Under the pieces are notes generated by a model. The model saw nothing but the letters and a program-made list of their open reading frames with translations, was not told where the DNA came from and searched no databases. From JBFWUW01 sp050247075 (GTDB lineage Bacteria; Planctomycetota; Planctomycetia; Pirellulales; JBFWUW01), in the NCBI GenBank assembly GCA_050247075.1, contig JBFWUW010000032.1:1-64000 (forward strand): a DNA stretch of 64,000 nt, given 5' to 3'. Of the stretch, positions 44,690-51,951 are shown piece after piece (the stretch's first letter is position 1; each line of letters opens with the position of its first letter). The translations under genes and the position numbers were made by a program.

Positions 44690-45373
44690 ATGCCTATCGA
44701 AGTTACCTGGCTGGGCCATGCGACCTGGTCGTTGAGGATTGGCGAGCTGACGGTGCTGATCGATCCATTCCTGGATGGCTCGCCCACCGCGACCGTCAAG
44801 GCCGACAAGGTCGCGGCGGATTTCATTCTGGTGTCGCACGGGCATGAGGACCATGTGGCCGACGCCGCCAAGATCGCCGTGCGAACGGGTGCCACGGTCG
44901 TTTCTAATTTTGAAATCTGCCAGTGGCTGGGCAAGCAAGGGGTGAACAAGACCGAGCCGATGAACCTGGGCGGGTCGATCGCCGCGCCGTTTGGCCGGAT
45001 CAAATCGACCTTGGCCTGGCATAGTTCGACCATGCCCGACGGCGCGGCGGGGGGCAACCCGGGCGGCTTCTTGCTGTCGGTAGGGAAGCAAAACCTGTAC
45101 TTTGCCTGCGACACGGCCCTGTTTAGCGACATGAAGCTGATCGGCGCGGCGGGGCTGGACCTGGCGGTGCTGCCGATTGGCGACCGCTTCACGATGGGAC
45201 CGGAAGATGCCGTCAAGGCGGTGGAACTGTTGGAACCCAAACAAGTCATCCCCAGCCACTACAACACCTGGCCCCCGATCGTCCAAGACGCCGCCGCCTT
45301 CGCCAAGCGCGTCCGCACCGAAACGGCCGCCGTACCGATCATCCTGGAACCGGGCGGAACGGTGATGATTTAG
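44690..45373 (+). CDS. UPF0173 metal-dependent hydrolase (metallo-beta-lactamase fold)
   Basis: The protein has 227 residues from ATG 44690, the UPF0173 (YtkL-like) length. EVTWLGHATWSLRIG, the metal motif LVSHGHEDHVADAAKIA, TLAWHSSTMPDGAAGG, FACDTALFSDMKLIG and PSHYNTWPPI line up with the family. The substrate is unknown. The gene is followed by the repeat cluster at 45381-45609. Confidence 0.92.
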   Translation: MPIEVTWLGHATWSLRIGELTVLIDPFLDGSPTATVKADKVAADFILVSHGHEDHVADAAKIAVRTGATVVSNFEICQWLGKQGVNKTEPMNLGGSIAAPFGRIKSTLAWHSSTMPDGAAGGNPGGFLLSVGKQNLYFACDTALFSDMKLIGAAGLDLAVLPIGDRFTMGPEDAVKAVELLEPKQVIPSHYNTWPPIVQDAAAFAKRVRTETAAVPIILEPGGTVMI

Positions 45374-45380
45374 CCCGCTT

Positions 45381-45489
45381 CTCTCCCTCTCCCTCTGGGA
45401 GAGGGCCGGGGTGAGGGCCAGTTGCGTGGTCGAATCTTCACCGTATCGCCCTCTCCCCAACCCTCTCCCGGAGTACCGGGAGAGGGAGT
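45381..45489 (+). repeat. CCCTCTCCC paired palindromic repeat, copy 4
   Basis: Full two-part unit directly after the hydrolase stop codon. Confidence 0.85.
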
Positions 45490-45499
45490 ATGCGTGATG

Positions 45500-45609
45500 A
45501 TTTAGGAACGACCGAAAAATAACTTCTCCACCAACTCCTCTCCCTCTCCGGGAGAGGGCAGGGTGAGGGAAAAGAATACGCCGAAGTTATTTTTCGGTCG
45601 TTCCTAAAT
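45500..45609. mobile_element. Miniature inverted-repeat element, 110 bases
   Basis: The 27-base arms 45500-45526 (ATTTAGGAACGACCGAAAAA...) and 45583-45609 (...TTTTTCGGTCGTTCCTAAAT) are perfect inverted repeats. The interior holds a half-copy of the CCCTCTCCC palindrome (CTCTCCGGGAGAGGG). This architecture is like a MITE that carries or landed in a REP unit. No target-site duplication is evident. Confidence 0.75.
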
Positions 45610-45616
45610 CCGTCTG

Positions 45617-46060
45617 CTACGGATCGGATTCGTTCTGTTGGTCATCGGCCGGCGGCTGGTCCCCCTTTTGTTGCTGGTACCGGGCAATTTCCGCGGCGAG
45701 CTGCGCCCGCGTGATCTGGTGTTGGCGCAAGCCGCGGGCGGCATGCAAGTGGGTTGACAGGGCATCGGCCAAGGCCAAGGCGCAGGCCCACAACACCAGC
45801 CCGATCACGCCGAACCAGAAGTAGACGTACAGCGAAGGGTTCTGGCGGATATCCATGCTTTGCCCCCCGGCCAGCGCCACGCCAATCAGCGCCAACATAC
45901 CGCTGGCCTGCATGCGGCGGCGGTAGCGGCGGGCGTGAAACAGCCGGTCGGCGTCGTCCAAGGGCCGGGCGTTGGCCTGGTGCCATTCCCGCTGGTGCCA
46001 CCACAACAAGCCGGCGGCAATCAGAAACACCGTCAGCGGCAACAGCAGGCGAGAGACCAT
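45617..46060 (-). CDS. Small multi-span membrane protein
   Basis: The protein has 147 residues from ATG 46060. Three hydrophobic segments are visible: LLLPLTVFLIAAGLLWWH, MLALIGVALAGG and FWFGVIGLVLWACALALADAL. The C-terminus is hydrophilic and Gln-rich (RYQQQKGDQPPADDQQNE). The frame extends upstream but that part is unlike protein. The function is unknown. It follows the M28 peptidase on the same strand, with a 107-base gap. Confidence 0.65.
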   Translation of the reverse strand: MVSRLLLPLTVFLIAAGLLWWHQREWHQANARPLDDADRLFHARRYRRRMQASGMLALIGVALAGGQSMDIRQNPSLYVYFWFGVIGLVLWACALALADALSTHLHAARGLRQHQITRAQLAAEIARYQQQKGDQPPADDQQNESDP

Positions 46061-46087
46061 GGTGCAAGTTCCGTTTCGGCTGGGCAT

Positions 46088-46165
46088 CTCTCTCTGCCGG
46101 AGTACCGGGCGAGGGAGAATGGAAACGCCCACCGCATTCGATCGGCGTTGGAAACGCCTCCTACA
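46088..46165. repeat. Partial palindromic repeats between peptidase and membrane gene
   Basis: CCGGAGTACCGGGCGAGGGA is a half-unit of the CCCTCTCCC family. GGCGTTGGAAACGCCTCCTA next to it belongs to the GGAGGCGATTCC family. Confidence 0.6.
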
Positions 46166-46167
46166 AA

Positions 46168-47166
46168 TCACTTGGCTCCGGCGGCTTGGGCTTCCAGCCA
46201 GGTCTTGATGACCCAGCCGACCTTGGCCAGGCTCAAGGCCGAGCATTGGGCCGGCACGTCGCGCTCGGTATGCCAATGGGGATAGTCGAAGTCAATGATG
46301 TCGCAGGTCGGTATCTTGGCGATATCGTGCAGGCTGAGGTGGTCGTCGTTGACCGCATGCCGCGGCCTGGCCACGAAGTCGCTCACGCCCAACTTACGGG
46401 CCGTCTTCCAAATGTCGTTCACCAGCGGCCGTGTGTCGGCCCATTCCACGCTGTTGCGTTCCTGGAAAATCCTCAAATCGGCGTCGGCCACCATGTCTAG
46501 CAGCACGCCCCAGCGATACTTATACGCGGGCGGCTTGAGGACGTACTGCTCGGCAAACCACCGCGAGCCCAAAAAGTACGTGTCTCTGTCGCTGTAGACC
46601 AGCTCCTCGCCGTCGAACAGCACAAAGTCCACGCCGACGGGGCCCTGCATGCCGGGCATGTGCTGGGCCAGTTCCATCATTAGCGCCACGCCGCTAGCGC
46701 CGTCGTTGGCACCGATGAATGTCCCCCGCGGGTTGCGCGGGTCGCGGTCGGGAAAGGGGCGCGTGTCGTAATGCGTACAGAGCAACACGCGGTTGGTCCG
46801 CTGGGGATGCCATTGCACGATCAGGTTGGCCATCTCCACCGCCGCGCCGGTTTGCGGATGCCGCACGCGAAAGGCCTGCCGAGAGACGCTCCCCCCCGCA
46901 TCGGCAAAATGCCGCTCCAGCAAATCTTGCTGCCTGGCCATGCCCGGCGTGCCGCTCACCCGCGTTCCCAGATCGCAGATTTCGTTGAGATAGCGATAGG
47001 CCTGCGCACCATCGAAGGGGATATCCTCCAGGCGGTTGCGGGCGTTGCCGGCCTCGGCCTGGTTCTCCAGATCGCCGGACCCCGTGGCCGCCAGCCAGAC
47101 CAGCGCCGCGGCGCAGCCCGCCACCACCGTCGCCAGAAAGATCGACTGACCCGACGGTTTGCGCAT
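46168..47166 (-). CDS. M28 peptidase / glutaminyl-peptide cyclotransferase-like
   Basis: The protein has 332 residues with a hydrophobic anchor or signal (SIFLATVVAGCAAALVWLAA). The zinc-binding residues are in CTHYDTRPFPDRDP, FIGANDGASGVALMM, VDFVLFDGEELVYSD and LLDMVADADLR, with a final IDFDYPHWHTERD. The order and the single-zinc spacing resemble glutaminyl cyclases and M28 aminopeptidases alike; I cannot decide between them. It is probably periplasmic. Confidence 0.88.
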   Translation of the reverse strand: MRKPSGQSIFLATVVAGCAAALVWLAATGSGDLENQAEAGNARNRLEDIPFDGAQAYRYLNEICDLGTRVSGTPGMARQQDLLERHFADAGGSVSRQAFRVRHPQTGAAVEMANLIVQWHPQRTNRVLLCTHYDTRPFPDRDPRNPRGTFIGANDGASGVALMMELAQHMPGMQGPVGVDFVLFDGEELVYSDRDTYFLGSRWFAEQYVLKPPAYKYRWGVLLDMVADADLRIFQERNSVEWADTRPLVNDIWKTARKLGVSDFVARPRHAVNDDHLSLHDIAKIPTCDIIDFDYPHWHTERDVPAQCSALSLAKVGWVIKTWLEAQAAGAK

Positions 47167-47294
47167 GCAAAAGGCTCCTGAAGAGAAGTACGCCTTTCAT
47201 TCTACGGCAACCGGCAAAGAGGTGGAATGCCGATCGGGGGTGCAGCAGTTGCAGGCAAGGCCAACTGTCGTCGCCGGACACGGCCTTTACCAAC

Positions 47295-48749
47295 TCACCC
47301 TTTCTTCACGCCTTGGGCAATTCGGTCGCCGATGTTTTTGTCGATGCTGCGCCAGTATTCAAAGGCCCGCTGCAAGACCGGTTCCGAGACGCCATTGAGC
47401 AGGTGGCCGACGACGTTGGAAACCAATCGGTCGCGCTGGGCGTCGTCCATGACATCGCGGACCAGCGTGCCCGGCTGGCCATAGTCGTCGTCGTCCTTGC
47501 GCAGCGTGTAGGCCGCCCGGATGAATTCGCCGTTGGCCTCCCACACGGCCGATTCGGGGTAGCGGGCGCTGTCGGCCTGGGGACCGCCCTTGGAGTTGGG
47601 GGCGTAGACCGGGTCGGTCACGTTCTCTACCCGCATCGCGCCGTCCTTGCTGTAGCTGTGGACCGGACATTGCGGGCGGTTGACCGGAATCTGCTTGTAG
47701 TTGACGCCGATCCGATGGCGGTGCGCATCGGCATAGGCAAACATCCGCCCCAGCAACATTTTGTCGGGGCTGGCGCCGATGCCCGGCACCAGGTTGTTCG
47801 GCTCGAAAGCCGCCTGCTCAATCTCCGTATGGAAGTCGGTGGGATTTCGGTTGAGAGTTAGCCGGCCCACCTCGTGCAACGGGTAGTCGCCGTGCGGCCA
47901 GACCTTGGTCAGGTCGAACGGGTTGAAGCGGTAGGTCTTGGCCTCCTCGTAAGGCATGATCTGCATCTTCAACGTCCAACTGGGGAAGTCGCCTTGCTTG
48001 ATAGAGTTGAACAGGTCGCGGCGGTGGTAGTCGCCGTCGGCACCGGCCAGGCGGTCGGCCTCGGCCTGGGGGAGAAAGTCGATCCCCTGGTTGGTTTTGA
48101 AGTGGTATTTGACCCAGAAGCGCTCGCCCCCCTTGTTGACCCACATGTAGGTGTGGCTGGAATAGCCGTTCATGTGCCGCCAGGTCTTGGGGATGCCGCG
48201 GTCGCCCATCAACCAGGTGACCTGGTGGGCCGACTCTGGCGACAACGTCCAAAAGTCCCACTGCATGTCGTGGTCGCGCAGGCCGTTGTCGGCGCGGCGC
48301 TTTTGCGAGCGGATAAAATGCTGAAACTTCAGCGGATCGCGCAGGAAGAAGACCGGGGTGTTGTTCCCCACCATGTCGTAGTTGCCCTCGCTGGTGTAGA
48401 ACTTGAGCGCGAAACCGCGCGGGTCGCGCCAGGTGTCGGGGCTGCCCCGTTCGCCGGCCACCGTGGAAAAGCGGATCAGCGTGTCGGTCTTGGTCCCCGG
48501 CTGAAAGACCGCCGCCTTGGTGTAGCGGCTGACATCGTGCGTGACTTCAAAGTGCCCGAAAGCGCCCGAACCCTTGGCGTGGGGCTGCCGCTCGGGAATT
48601 CGCTCACGGTTGAAATTGGCCATCTGCTCGATGAGGTAATGGTCGTGCAGCACGATTGGCCCGTCGTTCCCCACGGTGAGCGAATGTTCGTCGCTGGCCA
48701 CGGGAATGCCGGCATCGGTGGTGGTCGGTTTGCGAGTATCCTTGGCCAT
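47295..48749 (-). CDS. katA: Catalase (monofunctional, heme)
   Basis: The protein has 484 residues from ATG 48749, the small-subunit clade size. FNRERIPERQPHAKGSGAFG has the distal His, YDMVGNNTPVFFLRDP the Asn, and GRMFAYADAHRHRIG the proximal Tyr and Arg. It degrades hydrogen peroxide in the cytoplasm. An inverted repeat (48816-48838 and 48863-48885) lies 67 bases upstream of the start, in the expected promoter region. Confidence 0.96.
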   Translation of the reverse strand: MAKDTRKPTTTDAGIPVASDEHSLTVGNDGPIVLHDHYLIEQMANFNRERIPERQPHAKGSGAFGHFEVTHDVSRYTKAAVFQPGTKTDTLIRFSTVAGERGSPDTWRDPRGFALKFYTSEGNYDMVGNNTPVFFLRDPLKFQHFIRSQKRRADNGLRDHDMQWDFWTLSPESAHQVTWLMGDRGIPKTWRHMNGYSSHTYMWVNKGGERFWVKYHFKTNQGIDFLPQAEADRLAGADGDYHRRDLFNSIKQGDFPSWTLKMQIMPYEEAKTYRFNPFDLTKVWPHGDYPLHEVGRLTLNRNPTDFHTEIEQAAFEPNNLVPGIGASPDKMLLGRMFAYADAHRHRIGVNYKQIPVNRPQCPVHSYSKDGAMRVENVTDPVYAPNSKGGPQADSARYPESAVWEANGEFIRAAYTLRKDDDDYGQPGTLVRDVMDDAQRDRLVSNVVGHLLNGVSEPVLQRAFEYWRSIDKNIGDRIAQGVKKG

Positions 48750-48815
48750 GATGATGTCTCCGTGAGGTTGAGTAGCGATATGAGGTTGGCTGTTCTTGAC
48801 CGCGGCAAGATGCCG

Positions 48816-48885
48816 GTAGGAGGCGATTCCATCGCCGACCAAACCGCGCGGTCGCGCGGAAATCGGCGATGAAATCGCCTCCTAC
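48816..48885. repeat. GGAGGCGATTCC repeat pair upstream of catalase
   Basis: GTAGGAGGCGATTCCATCGC at 48816 and its inverted partner TCGGCGATGAAATCGCCTCC at 48863 form a 70-base palindrome. The same 20-base core occurs near 13576, 38632, 46145 and, diverged, 7431. Confidence 0.75.
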
Positions 48886-48923
48886 AATGGGGAACGGCGA
48901 TAAAACCACCCTCGTGCGGCATT

Positions 48924-49970
48924 CTACCGCGCTACCCGGTCCAGGGCGACCGGCAGAAAATGCACCCCTTGGCCGTTCAAGAAGACCGTGCCAACGTGTT
49001 GCGGGTCGAGTTCAATGGTGCGGGCCGAGTAGTAGCGGGCGGCGATGCTGGTCTCTGGCAGCAGCGTAACGGTACTGTCGCCGTTCCAGATTTGGCCGTC
49101 GTCGGACGAAAAATTGTAGCGCAAGCCTTTGTTGTCGGTCCCCACGCCCCACGTCACCAGCAACCGCCCGTCGGAGAGGACAGTCAGGTAGCGGCCCTCG
49201 GCGCTGTCGGTATCGGTGGGGGCCGCCGGAAAGTTTTCGATGGCCGACCAGGTTTGGCCTTCATCGACGGAACGCAGCAACACGGGGCCCATCGCCAACA
49301 GCGAGCCTTTCGCCGTCCGCACAATCTGCTGGAAGGCATGCTGGCGGCCATCGGGACCGGCCAGCGGGTAGGCCTGCGACTCGCCGCTGTCCGGCTGATA
49401 CAGGCGCGGCGGGCCTGCCCGCAATGGCAGCAGCCAACGGCCTTCGCTCCACGGCAGCACATTGTGCCGCACCGCCCCCAGGTGTTTGCCATCGACCGGG
49501 CCGATCAAGGCTTGCTCGCTCCAGGTTTTCCCCTGGTCGTCGCTCAACGTGTACAGCAAGGCCCGCTCGTAGTAGCCATCGGTGGCTTTGTCGTCGGCGA
49601 TGTAGTTCCAAGTCACCAAGACGCGGCCGTCGGGCAGCGTGTCGGCGGTGCCGGGATAGACTTCAAACGTCTCGACTTCGCGGATCACGTCGGGCCGCTT
49701 GGCCGACGTGGCAATGACCGCTGGCTCCGTCCAAGTCTGGCCGTTATCCTCCGACCGGCAACATTGCAGCACATTGGCGGCCTTGAAGACCACCAGCAGC
49801 TTTCCCGGTTCGGTGCGGCAGATCGAAGGATGAACATGCCCGCCCGCCCCCTTAAAGATCGTCACCGGCACGTCATCGGCCCGCAACGCCAGCCCGCCCA
49901 TCAGCCAGGCCAGCCAGCCGGCGGCCAACAGTCGGGCGAAACCGCGGCAACGGAACCGTGAGAAATGCAT
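48924..49970 (-). CDS. Secreted BNR-repeat (sialidase-like) protein
   Basis: The protein has 348 residues with a signal peptide (RLLAAGWLAWLMGGLALRAD). Several Asp-box motifs mark a six-bladed sialidase propeller: SEDNGQTWTEP, SDDQGKTWSEQ, SVDEGQTWSAI and SSDDGQIWNGD. These occur in exo-alpha-sialidases and related glycoside hydrolases. The catalytic Arg triad cannot be confirmed, so the specific activity is open. Such genes are numerous in planctomycetes that degrade glycans. Confidence 0.88.
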   Translation of the reverse strand: MHFSRFRCRGFARLLAAGWLAWLMGGLALRADDVPVTIFKGAGGHVHPSICRTEPGKLLVVFKAANVLQCCRSEDNGQTWTEPAVIATSAKRPDVIREVETFEVYPGTADTLPDGRVLVTWNYIADDKATDGYYERALLYTLSDDQGKTWSEQALIGPVDGKHLGAVRHNVLPWSEGRWLLPLRAGPPRLYQPDSGESQAYPLAGPDGRQHAFQQIVRTAKGSLLAMGPVLLRSVDEGQTWSAIENFPAAPTDTDSAEGRYLTVLSDGRLLVTWGVGTDNKGLRYNFSSDDGQIWNGDSTVTLLPETSIAARYYSARTIELDPQHVGTVFLNGQGVHFLPVALDRVAR

Positions 49971-50527
49971 GGCGTGGCCTCGTGAATGCTAGGATTGACG
50001 TTACCCGTTCCATTTTAGCCGTGTTTTGGGGGTTGTGGTTCAGGTAAGCTTAACCGTAAAGTTCCTGCCTTGCCGGCTTGATACGCGAGAAGGCGGACCA
50101 ATTTGGTGACGCTTGCCAGGCATGGGGCGTCTTCATTCACCGCCAGCGGCAAGGCGGGAGCCATTTGGAAAGAATGAAGGCGGAAGGATGAAGGACGAAA
50201 CGAGAGGGTGGCTGGTTCAGACGGAGCATGGGGACAGCCATCATCACCGGTCGGCGCAAGGGACCGGTCGGCGCAAGGGACAGCTACCGTTACTGGTTGG
50301 CATGGTGGGGCGTCCACGGCTGCCGAAGATCGGCCAGCGAGTACATGACGACCTCGGCTGACACCGCAGCCCCCGGGGCTTCCCATCGCGGGCACGCTCT
50401 TCGACGAGTTTCGTAACATGCGATCCAACAGAATGTTACGATATTCGCGCGTCCGCAATAGCACTCGCTCGAATTATGAGTGTCCCTCGGCCGCGTCCCT
50501 GGTCCGCGCTGGTTCAGCACAGCCCCA
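49971..50527. other. Intergenic region with GGGGACAGCC repeat segment
   Basis: GGGGACAGCCATCATCAC at 50230-50247, then two tandem ACCGGTCGGCGCAAGGG units and about 130 bases that resemble 55158-55290. I see no gene; the open frame 50015-50464 lacks protein-like composition. Confidence 0.5.
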
Positions 50528-51850
50528 CTACGGTATCTCCGTATGCGTACCGCGGAATTTATCCGCGATTCTCTGCAGCGACGCTTCCCCCCGCTCTTTA
50601 GCGCGGAATGCGACCGTGTTAATGCGGGCGGGCTGAGTCGGCATTTGCATCAAGTAGCGCTGCGTGTCATCGGTGAATCCTCCATCCGAGAGGATGTAAA
50701 TTACGTCGGGCTTCAGGGCGAAGGCCTTCTCCATAGCGGCATGGGCGTTGGTACCCCGGGCCAGTTCCATGCTTTCCAGATAACGTTCGAGCCGCGTGAT
50801 ATTCAAGGTGTCAGCCGGGACGAGGTCGTTCGGAGGATTGGGATCGAACATGGAACGCATCGCGTCGCTGAAAAACAACACATAGAATTTTTGCGGCGGC
50901 GACAGAGATCGAACCGAGCGGAGCAATTCTTCCTTGGCTTGCTTGAATTTTCCCCCCTTCATGCTGTTAGAGCTATCGACCACGAAAACAACTCGCGAAC
51001 CGCGCCCCTTGGTCCCAAAGAACGAAGTCTGCTGATTGTCGTTGGGGGCTGGCTGGGCCGAACTCTTGGACATCACAATCAACACTTGCGTGCGCTTGTT
51101 TGCCGTTACCACCACGGGTGAGTGCGACTGAAGCGCATATCCAGCCGCTCTGGCGGCGACCTGCCATGTGCCTGGCGTGGCGGATTGGCCATACACGCCA
51201 TTGAGATTGGTCGTCGCGTGGTGAACTCGCGGGTCAACGGCGCGGCGAAGTAACACATTGGCGTCTGGGATGGGGACGTTGCCGTTGCCGGACCGTTCCA
51301 CCACTCGCACCACCAAAGTACCTTCGCCTTGGGCCGCTTGCGTATTTTCTGGGTCGTTGTTTGGATTATTGGCGCTATTCGGCGGCGTGGAAGGCTGAGG
51401 GGGGACGCCTGGCTTGCGCTTACCGGGCCGATTGGACTTGGCATTGGCGGGGTCGGGCACTTCCGGTGCCGCATTGTCGGGCGAGTCGCTGCCTTGCGTG
51501 AGTACAAAATCCAGGACGCTTGCGCCCTCCGTCGCCAGTTGAAAGCCTCGTCCGGCATCTTCCGTGCGAAAGCCTTCCGCCGCCAAATGGTATTCATATT
51601 GGCCGGGCCGCAACGGGCGGATCTGGTAATAGCCGGCTTCGTCTGTCGTCGTTTGGCCGACACTTTTCCCTTGGTCGTCGAGAAATTCAACCGTTGCGCC
51701 CGCGACCGGCCCCAGGTGTTCGCCTTCCGCGGTCTGTCCACTGATCCGGCCGTGGACGCTGGCCTCGGCCGCTTGGGCATGGGTCGCCGTCCATGGCGCG
51801 CAAATAGCAAGAACCAGCAATAGCGACCATGTCCGTCGTGTGGTTGGCAT
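50528..51850 (-). CDS. Secreted von Willebrand factor A protein with carboxypeptidase-regulatory-like domains
   Basis: The protein has 440 residues with a signal peptide (WSLLLVLAICAPWTATHAQA). Two beta-sandwich domains of the carboxypeptidase-regulatory type follow (ASVHGRISGQTAEGEHLGPV and, after a Pro/Asn-rich linker, GTLVVRVVERSGNGNVPIPD). The VWA domain has the MIDAS motif VVFVVDSSNSMKGGKFKQA and the TNAHAAMEKAF and ILSDGGFTDD elements that complete the site. It is probably a surface adhesion or scaffold protein. It lies 101 bases downstream of the large secreted gene on the same strand, so the two are probably co-transcribed. Confidence 0.85.
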   Translation of the reverse strand: MPTTRRTWSLLLVLAICAPWTATHAQAAEASVHGRISGQTAEGEHLGPVAGATVEFLDDQGKSVGQTTTDEAGYYQIRPLRPGQYEYHLAAEGFRTEDAGRGFQLATEGASVLDFVLTQGSDSPDNAAPEVPDPANAKSNRPGKRKPGVPPQPSTPPNSANNPNNDPENTQAAQGEGTLVVRVVERSGNGNVPIPDANVLLRRAVDPRVHHATTNLNGVYGQSATPGTWQVAARAAGYALQSHSPVVVTANKRTQVLIVMSKSSAQPAPNDNQQTSFFGTKGRGSRVVFVVDSSNSMKGGKFKQAKEELLRSVRSLSPPQKFYVLFFSDAMRSMFDPNPPNDLVPADTLNITRLERYLESMELARGTNAHAAMEKAFALKPDVIYILSDGGFTDDTQRYLMQMPTQPARINTVAFRAKERGEASLQRIADKFRGTHTEIP

Positions 51851-51951
51851 GAGTTCCGCTCCGGGCGGGAATGGGATTGATGGGAAAAAATTCGTGTGAG
51901 ATCACTGCAAGCCAACGCGGGTGGCGAAACGCCCGCGGCGGTATCGAATCG

